A program made the translations under genes and the position numbers. 5,509 nucleotides of DNA, taken from the NCBI GenBank assembly GCA_011523485.1, contig WTGR01000665.1, forward strand, positions 1-5,509. The letters run 5' to 3'. Positions 1 to 5,509 of this stretch are shown here, one piece after another. Below the pieces are notes generated by a model. It ran no database searches. It was not told the DNA's origin and worked only from the letters and a program-made list of their open reading frames with translations. Source of the DNA: Acidobacteriota bacterium (lineage in GTDB: Bacteria; Acidobacteriota; Vicinamibacteria; Vicinamibacterales; UBA8438). Positions within the stretch are counted from its first letter, which is position 1. Every line of letters begins with the position of its first letter.

Positions 1-22
1 GGCCGTCACGCGGACGCAGGTG

Positions 23-54
23 CGGCGGCTCGGCGGCTCGGCGGCTCGGCGGCT
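23..54. repeat. Tandem repeat, four perfect copies of CGGCGGCT
   Basis: An 8-base unit is repeated four times without a mismatch (23-30, 31-38, 39-46, 47-54). A unit length not divisible by three would shift frame if copies were gained or lost, so it would act as a phase switch if it lay in a gene. No gene is established here. Confidence 0.9.
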
Positions 55-195
55 CATTGTACCACCGAATTCACCGTCGGATGTCAACCCAAAAGTCGTA
101 TGCCTGCCTCGATCCGGCCCCGTGGCCGCGAACGCCGATCCCAACCATCGCGCCATCGATATGCCTATCATGGAATCCTCCCAAACCCTCAAGGT

Positions 196-220
196 GCGCT
201 GCCCGCACCCCGGGCAGTGT
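196..220. other. Stem-loop, CTGCCCG / CGGGCAG
   Basis: Seven perfect GC-rich pairs (199-205 with 211-217) close a five-base loop. Two G-U pairs and one C-G pair extend the stem to 196-220. No T-run follows on either strand, so it is not a standard intrinsic terminator. Confidence 0.7.
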
Positions 221-519
221 CGCATTTCCTGTGGATACCCTTAGCGCAGAAACGACGGAACGGGCAACCTCGTCCCGCATGGACGGTTGAGAGGCGCTGC
301 CGGATCGCCGCCCCAGCGGCCCACCGGCGCGAGGTCGTCGGGCGGCCCAGTCTTGGTGTTGTGTAGAGCGGTCGGACTCATGACGTGGCCCACGGCAACG
401 CCTGCGTCATCTTTCGATCCGATCCTCCGATCAAACCGAAAGCGGCCTTGTTAGTGGTGCAGCGCGACTGAACGCATCCGCTTCGCCCATACCAGCTATC
501 GCGCCAAAGACCATGACCG

Positions 520-536
520 GTGAGCGTGCTCACGCT
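520..536. other. Overlapping palindromes around GTGAGCGTGCTCACGCT
   Basis: Two alternative inverted repeats share the same bases: GTGAGC/GCTCAC (520-525 with 528-533) and AGCGTG/CACGCT (523-528 with 531-536). Both have two-base spacers. The symmetry suits a dimer-binding operator as well as a small hairpin; no regulator is identified. Confidence 0.55.
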
Positions 537-624
537 ATTTGAGTGGGCTCCGATCACGGTATTCGATGGGATTTGGTCGCCGACGATAGCGAGGCCGGAG
601 TGTCGCATGGCCATCAGCGCGTCA

Positions 625-639
625 AGCCGCTTCGCGGCT
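625..639. other. Stem-loop AGCCGC-TTC-GCGGCT
   Basis: Six perfect pairs close a three-base TTC loop. A second short palindrome with the same loop, CCC-TTC-GGG, follows at 657-665. The repeated TTC-loop pattern resembles dispersed intergenic palindromic repeats, though I see only these copies in the window. Confidence 0.6.
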
Positions 640-697
640 CCTTCGCTCCGCTCCGGCCCTTCGGGTGACCCGCTGCTGTCCACGCGACGAAGTGCTG

Positions 698-728
698 CCA
701 TGGCCGTAAGCGGAGCTTTCGGCCATGG
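698..728. other. Strong 31-base stem-loop with CCATGGCCG / CGGCCATGG arms
   Basis: Nine perfect pairs (698-706 with 720-728), one T-T mismatch (707/719), then four more pairs AAGC/GCTT (708-711 with 715-718) closing a GGA loop. This is the most stable-looking hairpin in the left region. There is no T-tract after it on either strand, so a simple intrinsic terminator is unlikely. An NcoI-type CCATGG lies in each arm. Confidence 0.8.
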
Positions 729-773
729 GCCGACTGCTTGACGCAGGGTTGCGATGGTGGATTGGCCGCGGGT

Positions 774-834
774 GTTACCCGTTACCGTTACCTTCCCTCC
801 CTAGGGGTTCGAGGCGGTAACGGTGTTCGGTAAC
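774..834. repeat. GTTACC hexamer cluster, direct and inverted
   Basis: Three direct GTTACC copies (774-779, 781-786, 787-792) face two inverted copies, GGTAAC at 816-821 and 829-834. A five-pair hairpin CGGGT/ACCCG at 769-781 overlaps the first copy. The inverted copies are in the last codons of the winged-helix gene. Confidence 0.75.
784..824 (-). terminator. Stem-loop spanning the stop codon of the winged-helix gene (possible terminator)
   Basis: ACCGTTACC (784-792) pairs perfectly with GGTAACGGT (816-824), giving nine pairs around a 23-base loop. The loop holds the gene's TAG stop (801-803), the palindrome CCCTAGGG (799-806) and a possible inner stem CCTC/GAGG (796-799 with 811-814). No U-run follows on the minus strand, so a classical intrinsic terminator is not supported; an mRNA 3'-end stabiliser fits equally well. 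Confidence 0.4.
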
Positions 835-1106
835 GCCTGGCTGCGGTCCCCGCCATTGACGGCGGCCGGGGCCGTGTTGTTCTTGGGCGCGGTGCCGGCG
901 ATGCGGTATCCGCCCTCGGCAACGCGCTCGACGCGTCCTTTGCGGATGAGCGTGCGCAGGGCTTCGGCGACGGTGGCGGGCCGGGTTGCGGCGCGCTCGC
1001 GGATCTGGCGTTGCGAGAGCGGCGTTTTGGCTTCGGCGAGGGCCTGCACGATGCGCTGCTCGGGCGTCTCGGGCTCTGGCATCCCGGTTCGAACCTCGAC
1101 ACTCAT
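801..1106 (-). CDS. Small winged helix-turn-helix protein
   Basis: 101 residues, probable DNA-binding protein. Residues 15-70 fit a winged helix: helix 1 at 16-26 (EQRIVQALAEA), helix 2 at 31-39 (SQRQIRERA), recognition helix at 42-56 (RPATVAEALRTLIRK) and a wing at 58-69 (RVERVAEGGYRI). The layout matches MarR/GntR-like or replication-initiator-type winged helices, but there is no ligand or catalytic domain to give a family. The tail after residue 70 is Asn/Ala/Thr-rich and looks disordered. The start is uncertain: ATG at 1104-1106 has a weak GGA about 8 bases upstream, and Met9 at 1080-1082 would also keep the whole domain. It begins 74 bases after the lipoprotein stop on the same strand, so it could be co-transcribed and regulate the locus. 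That role is inferred from position only. Two other minus-strand frames overlap it but lack any recognisable fold. Confidence 0.75.
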   Translation of the reverse strand: MSVEVRTGMPEPETPEQRIVQALAEAKTPLSQRQIRERAATRPATVAEALRTLIRKGRVERVAEGGYRIAGTAPKNNTAPAAVNGGDRSQALPNTVTASNP

Positions 1107-1176
1107 GTGTCATTCCGGGTCAGCGCTCAACGGCGATTTCCAGCATTGCTTCATCTCGACCATCGCGATAGCGCGC

Positions 1177-1211
1177 CCTCTCACCGCTTCCCGCCGAATG
1201 CGGCGGAGAGG
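1177..1211 (-). terminator. Weak stem-loop over the lipoprotein stop codon
   Basis: CCTCTC (1177-1182) pairs with GAGAGG (1206-1211), and CGC/GCG (1185-1187 with 1203-1205) can pair inside after a two-base bulge. The TGA stop (1181-1183) overlaps one arm. A competing CCGCC/GGCGG stem (1191-1195 with 1202-1206) uses some of the same bases. No U-tract follows. Confidence 0.3.
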
Positions 1212-2884
1212 TCGTGGCGTTCCAGTACACCGCCCATCCCCTCGTGATCGTGTCCGAAGAACACGCCGGTCACCACCCCGAAGTCTTCGCCCGACGCCCG
1301 GTCTTCCGGCTGACGGTCGTCGGCGAAGCCGTAACGCACGAACGAACTGCGCGCACGATGGAAGCGGTTGCCCGCGACCTCTATCGAATAGAAGAGGTCG
1401 CCATCCCCCCAGCGCGAGCCGTCCGCGAGGCGCATGCCGGTGAACCGGAGCGTCCCATCCGGTTCCGTTTCGTAAGCCGGATGCCGTACCTTCGACAACT
1501 CGACGGTGAGCGAGGAATCGCCGGAGACCCTCACGCCCGCCGGCGTCATGCCGACAAGCACGCCTCTCCAACTGACGGTGCCAGACAGCGCCGCGTTGCC
1601 GGCCAATGCGCCTGCCGGGGCCGGTCCGGACGCCCACGGCTGCGGAAGATCGTTCCTGAAAGCGACGCCGAAGGCCACATCCCCGGAGGGAAGGGCCAGA
1701 TCTCCACGGATGTGATGCGACGTGTCGGTCCACGGCCCCAGGCTCTCGAACGTCATCGTCTCCGGCAACGTGCCGGCCTTGAACCGGGCATATGCCGCGA
1801 GCAGACCTTCGCGGTCGATCGGGTGGATGAGCGAGCGCGGCTCCGTGCCGCGAACGTAGACGTCGTTCAGGGTCGAGCGGAAGCGACCCGCATCCAAATG
1901 GCTCATGAAACCCACGGCGTGGAGAAGTTCGTGGACGATCAGGTGGGTGATCTCCGCGTCGCTCAACGAGGCGACCGCGTCGGGATCGATCAGCACATCG
2001 GCCGTCACGATGCCGGAGCCGAAGCCGACTTCGTCCCGCTGTCGCTGCCCGCTGTAATGGACCGGCTTCAATACCCTGGTCCTGCCCAGCTCGTCCTCCT
2101 CGGCGCCCGACCATCGGGGATCCGACCTGGGAACGAACCGCACGAATATATCTCTCGACCCCAACCGCCAATTGTAGGCCGACGCCGCGCGCCCCTCCGA
2201 GATGGGCGTGTCGACGGATTGCAGCTTCAGCCGCTCGGTGAAGGGAAGCGCCGCGTTCACGATCCGCGCGGAATCCTGCGTCAGGCGAATGTACCGTCCG
2301 TCGGTTCCCGTTCCCACCACCCGCACGTATGGCGGCGTATTCCACTTCTGCAGCCCGACGATCCCCTCGAGATTGCCGCCCGCGATCGTGCGCAGATACG
2401 CGAGCGCCTCCGAGGCGGCGATACCGTCGCGCACCTCGCCTTCGGAAAGAGCGGTCCCGCCGCGCGAGCCCGCGGCATCGAGCGATCCCGCCGCCGGCGC
2501 GACATCGGCCCCGACATGGAGCGTCTGGCCGAACGCGATGACGGGCGCCTGGTCGTTGTAGTTGTCCACTTCCTTGTAAAGCCGGTACCGGACGCCGGAC
2601 GGGAAGGGGAAGTGCGACCCCTCCTCGTCGAGGCCCGAAGGGATGAAGGTGGCGTGAACCTCGTCCTCCGTCCACGGCCGGTACTCGCTGACGGCTGCAC
2701 GCGCCCCATCGTCGTTCTCCGGGGCATCCGTTGTCGGGTCGGCCGGGGTGACCGGGGTCAGCGGGAGGGAGGAACCGCCCCCGCCGCCGCAGGCACCGAC
2801 GGCGCCGAGGACAAACAACGCCGTCACGAGGCGTGACAATCGGCACCAGGTTCCGAACCGCATGATCGCCATAATGATCGCCAT
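1181..2884 (-). CDS. Secreted lipoprotein, metzincin-like zinc protease with C-terminal TbpB-like barrel region
   Basis: 567 residues from the first ATG, or 560 from the ATG at 2861-2863. The latter gives a classic lipoprotein signal (MRFGTWCRLSRL, apolar core, VGAC), with Cys32 as lipidated residue followed by GGGGGSS and a Pro/Thr/Asp-rich tether to about residue 60. No Asp follows the Cys, so outer-membrane sorting is likely. Residues 318-331 read HELLHAVGFMSHLD: His318 and His322 as zinc ligands, Glu319 as general base, Gly325 as the metzincin turn. The third His is residue 329, one position later than the canonical HExxHxxGxxH. Met377 (PETMTF) is a possible Met-turn. From about 383 (LGPWTDTSHH...) to the end, including SGTVSWRG, WGDGDLFYSI, GVFFGHDHEGMGG and the AAFGGKR terminus, the sequence resembles the beta-barrel of TbpB-like surface lipoproteins; that is recalled similarity, not a search. 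Metal peptidase activity is likely but unproven; substrate unknown. It lies downstream of the S8 protease on the same strand. Confidence 0.9.
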   Translation of the reverse strand: MAIIMAIMRFGTWCRLSRLVTALFVLGAVGACGGGGGSSLPLTPVTPADPTTDAPENDDGARAAVSEYRPWTEDEVHATFIPSGLDEEGSHFPFPSGVRYRLYKEVDNYNDQAPVIAFGQTLHVGADVAPAAGSLDAAGSRGGTALSEGEVRDGIAASEALAYLRTIAGGNLEGIVGLQKWNTPPYVRVVGTGTDGRYIRLTQDSARIVNAALPFTERLKLQSVDTPISEGRAASAYNWRLGSRDIFVRFVPRSDPRWSGAEEDELGRTRVLKPVHYSGQRQRDEVGFGSGIVTADVLIDPDAVASLSDAEITHLIVHELLHAVGFMSHLDAGRFRSTLNDVYVRGTEPRSLIHPIDREGLLAAYARFKAGTLPETMTFESLGPWTDTSHHIRGDLALPSGDVAFGVAFRNDLPQPWASGPAPAGALAGNAALSGTVSWRGVLVGMTPAGVRVSGDSSLTVELSKVRHPAYETEPDGTLRFTGMRLADGSRWGDGDLFYSIEVAGNRFHRARSSFVRYGFADDRQPEDRASGEDFGVVTGVFFGHDHEGMGGVLERHDLSAAFGGKR

Positions 2885-2897
2885 CGCACCTTGTCAA
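2861..2897 (-). promoter_or_regulatory. Lipoprotein start region with three in-frame ATGs and an SD-like AAGGTG
   Basis: On the minus strand AAGGTG lies two bases before the first ATG (2882-2884). That is close but usable if AGG is the pairing core. Two more in-frame ATGs follow at 2870-2872 and 2861-2863, made by a near-perfect duplication of ATGGCGATCAT. The third gives the most conventional signal peptide (M-R-F) but has no SD. A perfect TTGACA at 2892-2897 overlaps the SD; 18 bases on, TATGGC is a poor -10, which would start RNA near the third ATG. The start choice is therefore open. Confidence 0.4.
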
Positions 2898-3146
2898 TCC
2901 AGGCGAGGATCGATCTTGCACCAACCGATCGCTTGAGCATAGCCACGGCTTTTCCCCGACCGGCGATCGGAAAGAGGGGAAAGCCCGGCCGGGCCGCCGC
3001 TCACGATCCCGGAACGCGGGCGGGGTGCCCGAGGCCGACCGCGCGTTACGATGGTCCGGTCTCTCCTCGGATGCATCCTCGCCGGCAGCGGCGGGCGATC
3101 GTCTCTCCGCTCTGACCGCAACGCCTTGCCGCGCTTGCTGCTGCGG
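2885..3146. other. 262-base gap between the two protease genes
   Basis: I find no gene here. It holds the downstream arm of the stem-loop after the S8 gene (3111-3151), a bulged inverted repeat (2947-2985), a 12-base palindrome (2983-2994) and a nested pair of repeats at 3013-3047: AACGCG/CGCGTT outside, CGGGC/GCCCG inside. The length leaves room for a separate promoter for the lipoprotein gene, but I cannot identify a convincing one. Confidence 0.6.
2947..2985. other. Inverted repeat GGCTTTTCCCC / GGGGAAAGCC
   Basis: Ten pairs with a single bulged T enclose an 18-base loop. The right arm runs into GCCCGGCCGGGC (2983-2994), a perfect 12-base palindrome, so two structures compete for the same bases. 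It lies about 60 bases upstream of the lipoprotein start and could be an mRNA leader structure or a terminator for the upstream gene; no U-run is present. Confidence 0.5.
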
Positions 3147-3151
3147 TCAGA
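3111..3151 (-). terminator. Stem-loop spanning the S8 protease stop codon (possible terminator)
   Basis: TCTGACCGCA (3111-3120) pairs perfectly with TGCGGTCAGA (3142-3151): ten pairs around a 21-base loop. The TGA stop (3147-3149) is inside the stem. On the minus strand the sequence after the stem is GCGGAGAG, with no U-tract, so rho-independent termination is doubtful. Protection of the mRNA 3' end or partial termination before the lipoprotein gene is possible. Confidence 0.5.
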
Positions 3152-5509
3152 ATACGCGGCGGTAACGCGCGAGCAGCGTGGCGCGATCCTTGCCATGCAC
3201 GTGCCCGGGCTCGCGCGTGGCGATCGCGGCCAGGTGCGCCTCACCGCCCGCCCAGGGACGGGACCACGTCACCTCGAAGTCGATCTGGCGGCCGGAGGGG
3301 ACAAGGTCCAGCGCCGCCTCCTCGACCGTGCCCCCGCCGTCCGGAGTCCGCCCCGACACCCATCGGAGGCCTGCCCGTCCGGCCTCGACCCGCAGCGGCT
3401 GCGATATCCGGAACGCCAGCCGGCTCCCGGCGCGGCCGACGTCTTCGCCGACGAGGCCGACGGAGCAGGAGCTCGTCCACAGCGCCGACAGGTCGCTCAC
3501 CATGCCGCGGCGTCGAAGCTCGGTGCGGCTCTTGCCCGCATGGGCACTGGCAAGCAGGTGCCAGCCGCCGCTCAAGGCGCGGTGCGCCGACAGCCCCGCC
3601 ATGACGGTGTCCGCGGCGATCCCGCCGAACGCCCCGCCCGGTCGTCCGCCCATGGCGGCCTGCGCCTCCCCGAGCCACCCCGCCTGCACCGCAAGACCGG
3701 TGTCGGCGAACAGATATTCCGCCAGCACGCCCCTGGCTTCTCCCGAACCGGCATCGCGCCGTTCGCCGTACTGCGCCCTGCCCTGGAAGGCGGCAACGCG
3801 GAACACTGCCTCGTCAAGGGCCGCCGCGTAACCGATGCTGGCGCCGTCGCGGGCGAAGCCGAGATAGGGGTTGGCGAACGCGCCGTCGTCGGTGAACAGT
3901 CCGGGCTCGACCGAACCGAAGCCGCGATTGCCAGCGTCGTCGCCGACATGCAGCCCGAACCGCCAGCCCGGATGGGCGCGATATCCGAACAGCAGCCGCC
4001 CGTTTCCCAACTCCTGCGAAAGCGCCAGCGAACCGAGCGCGGCAGGGACGTCCGCCTCGCCGCGGAGGCCCGAACCGTGAGCGCCGCCGCCGCGATGCAG
4101 TGTCTGGACCGCATCGAGGCGCAGCCGGAGCTCGGCACCCGGCATGCGCCACGAGGCCCCGCGTGGATCGCGCCCCAGGCTCCCGAGACGGTCTTCAAGC
4201 CCAATCCCGCCGAACACCCTGGATCGCAGGTGATCGCCGAGCGGGCGGAAGAATGGCGCGTCCAGCGCGTCGAAGCTTGCGACCTCGACCTGCGCGAGGC
4301 CGCGGGAGAGCGAATCGCCGAACGCCCCGCTCAGATGAAACACGCTGGCGTCGCTCGGCGCGGACGGTCCGGATAGCGAGCCGCCGCTCAGCATCCGCAT
4401 CCCGCCCACCGGACGAGTCGCGGCGTCGAGGTCGAGGAACCCCTGGCCGTACACGTCGGAGTCCGCATACGCGCCCGTCCTGTCGGCGGTGGCGAGGATG
4501 CGCGCGACGATCTCGTCGTTGCCGAGCTGGCCCCGGTAGTGCTGCGCCAGCAGCCCGATCCCGCCGGTCACGAACGGCGCGGCCGAGGACGTCCCGGCCT
4601 CCTCCAGGGTGAGGTAGCACGCGGCAGTGCCGGCAGGGCAATAGAAGCCCGGCACCGGGCCGGTGATCCCCACCCCCGGAGCCGCGAGGCAGAAATCCTT
4701 CGCGATGCCGCAGCGGCTGGAGAACCCCGCGATCCGGCCCTCCCGGTCGGTCGCCACCACGGCGAGCGAATGGCCGCGCAGCTCCGGGATGCGCACCGGA
4801 AGCCCGGCCACGATATCGACCGATGTGGCCGACACCACGGACCCGTCGAGATCGACCGTACCGTTCGAGTTGCCCGCCGCCCACACGTAGACGGTGCGCT
4901 CGCCCGCCGGCGTGCCGGCCTGCGCGATCGCCCTGATCGCGTTGGGGAAGCGCGCGCGCAGCGCTTCGGCATCGAAGTCCTCGATGTTGCCGGGCAGGCC
5001 CATGCTGGCGTTGACCCCCATCACCCGGCCGTTCAGCCCCTCGAACGCCGAGGCGAACCTCATCTCGAGGACGGACTCGATATTGCGGACCCGCTCGGCA
5101 ATCTCACGCTGTTGCTCAGGCGTAGGGTCGGGGTACTCGGAGACGATCTCCTCGACGATTTGTTCAGGGCTGGGGAAGCCGACCGAGATTACCCGCGCGT
5201 CGAAGGCGACCCCGTGCACGGCGCTTTCGCTCCCGGCCCCGCCGTCGGGATCGGCGCGCCGGCCCGCCGCCATGATGCCGCCCACATGGGTGCCGTGTCC
5301 GAGCAGGCTGACGCACGAACCGTCCTGGGCGCGGTCGTCGCAGGCGCCGAAGTCGGGGGCGTAACTCTCCGGGTTTTCGGTTGCGAGCTTGCCCGCGAAC
5401 TTGGGGTGATCGGGGTCGATCCCGCTGTCGACGATGCCGAGCGTGACTCCCTCTCCGGTCGCGCCGCGCGCGTAGGCGTAATGCGCCTTCACCCGTTCCA
5501 GCCCGTACT
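3147..5509 (-). CDS. S8 family serine protease with C-terminal autotransporter-type barrel (5' end outside window)
   Basis: Subtilisin-type endopeptidase expected at the outer membrane or surface. Residues are counted from the GTG at 5490-5492. That GTG is probably internal, because the frame stays open to the window edge (YGLERV...) and the signal peptide and true start are missing. Seen: Asp22 in GIVDSGID, His66 in GHGTHVGG, oxyanion Asn208 in AAGNSNG and nucleophile Ser302 in GTSSAAP, so the protease should be active. About 140 residues separate His and Asn, longer than in subtilisin; the extra part includes a charged helix near 123-150. Paired cysteines (51/60, 261/268, 285/292) suggest disulfides. 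The S8 domain ends near 360. A linker around 386-425 (AFGDSLSRGLAQVE, APFFRPL) resembles that of autotransporter S8 proteases. The region from about 480 alternates polar and apolar residues, is Gly-rich and ends in YRRVF, a typical terminal aromatic barrel signal. Barrel assignment is inferred from pattern; S8 assignment is firm. The stop codon lies in a stem-loop. Confidence 0.95.
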   Translation of the reverse strand, partial: YGLERVKAHYAYARGATGEGVTLGIVDSGIDPDHPKFAGKLATENPESYAPDFGACDDRAQDGSCVSLLGHGTHVGGIMAAGRRADPDGGAGSESAVHGVAFDARVISVGFPSPEQIVEEIVSEYPDPTPEQQREIAERVRNIESVLEMRFASAFEGLNGRVMGVNASMGLPGNIEDFDAEALRARFPNAIRAIAQAGTPAGERTVYVWAAGNSNGTVDLDGSVVSATSVDIVAGLPVRIPELRGHSLAVVATDREGRIAGFSSRCGIAKDFCLAAPGVGITGPVPGFYCPAGTAACYLTLEEAGTSSAAPFVTGGIGLLAQHYRGQLGNDEIVARILATADRTGAYADSDVYGQGFLDLDAATRPVGGMRMLSGGSLSGPSAPSDASVFHLSGAFGDSLSRGLAQVEVASFDALDAPFFRPLGDHLRSRVFGGIGLEDRLGSLGRDPRGASWRMPGAELRLRLDAVQTLHRGGGAHGSGLRGEADVPAALGSLALSQELGNGRLLFGYRAHPGWRFGLHVGDDAGNRGFGSVEPGLFTDDGAFANPYLGFARDGASIGYAAALDEAVFRVAAFQGRAQYGERRDAGSGEARGVLAEYLFADTGLAVQAGWLGEAQAAMGGRPGGAFGGIAADTVMAGLSAHRALSGGWHLLASAHAGKSRTELRRRGMVSDLSALWTSSCSVGLVGEDVGRAGSRLAFRISQPLRVEAGRAGLRWVSGRTPDGGGTVEEAALDLVPSGRQIDFEVTWSRPWAGGEAHLAAIATREPGHVHGKDRATLLARYRRVF

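Larger units (their letters stand above)
1..800. other. 800-base region without a convincing gene, rich in hairpins
   Basis: Several frames of 60-110 codons are open here on both strands, but none shows a recognisable domain, a good ribosome binding site or the codon bias of the three genes to the right. The 107-codon minus-strand frame at 378-701 contains a low-complexity segment (SPEGPERSEGAAKR) that comes from the palindromic stretch at 625-665, so it is probably not a protein. Base composition around 370-620 looks less G/C-rich than in the genes. What the region does hold is a tandem repeat at 23-54 and stem-loops at 196-220, 520-536, 625-639, 698-728 and 769-781, plus GTTACC repeats at 774-792. 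It could be a decayed mobile element, a repeat-rich intergenic region or a structured RNA; I cannot choose among them. Confidence 0.6.

Noticed and set aside
230..238. TGTGGATAC, one mismatch from a DnaA box
   Set aside because: Single isolated copy with no AT-rich stretch or further boxes, so no evidence for an origin.
378..701. 107-codon minus-strand open frame
   Set aside because: Low-complexity start derived from palindromic DNA, Cys/Trp/Ser-rich remainder without a known fold, other frames open over parts of the same DNA, and no ribosome binding site that I can see.
1086..1095. GGTTCGAACC, resembling a tRNA T-loop or attachment core
   Set aside because: Flanks do not form a T-arm and no D-arm or anticodon arm is near; it encodes part of the winged-helix N-terminus.
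1214..2836. 540-codon plus-strand open frame antisense to the lipoprotein gene
   Set aside because: It mirrors GC-rich coding DNA, is Arg/Pro-rich and has no domain; the minus-strand frame has a lipobox, an HExxH motif and a coherent end.
1110..2924. 604-codon minus-strand frame overlapping the lipoprotein gene
   Set aside because: Longer than the true gene but Arg/Gly-rich with no motif; it arises from the high third-position GC of the adjacent frame.
3051..4376. 441-codon plus-strand open frame antisense to the S8 protease
   Set aside because: Shadow of the barrel-coding frame, with no recognisable domain.
1..5509. CRISPR array, rRNA, tRNA or insertion-sequence transposase
   Set aside because: No regularly spaced repeats, no cloverleaf or rRNA-like segments and no transposase motif were seen on either strand.

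Overview
The window looks like a high-GC Gram-negative chromosome, probably proteobacterial and perhaps alphaproteobacterial. This is inferred from an S8 protease with a C-terminal outer-membrane barrel ending in Phe, a lipoprotein with a long glycine tether after its lipobox Cys, and strong G/C bias at third codon positions. I cannot place the species. Three convincing protein genes lie on the minus strand and read from the right edge to about position 800; the left 800 bases hold no convincing gene.

Right to left: (1) 5509-3147, a 5'-truncated S8 (subtilisin-like) serine protease with a complete Asp/His/Asn/Ser catalytic set and an autotransporter-type barrel; (2) 3146-2885, a 262-base gap with inverted repeats; (3) 2884-1181, a secreted lipoprotein combining a metzincin-like zinc motif (HELLHAVGFMSH) with a C-terminal region resembling TbpB-type surface lipoprotein barrels; (4) 1180-1107, a short gap with a possible 17-codon mini-ORF; (5) 1106-801, a small winged-helix DNA-binding protein; (6) 800-1, a stretch rich in hairpins and short repeats, with several mutually inconsistent open frames and a 4 x 8-base tandem repeat near the left edge.

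The most interesting reading is a cell-surface two-protease locus. A serine autotransporter sits upstream of a co-directional, outer-membrane-anchored zinc protease candidate, followed by a small possible regulator. The zinc motif is off-register: the third His is at +11 from the first, not +10. Inverted repeats enclose or overlap all three stop codons. Whether the three genes share a transcript cannot be decided from the sequence, because the 262-base gap is long enough for a promoter and carries terminator-like stem-loops without U-tracts.
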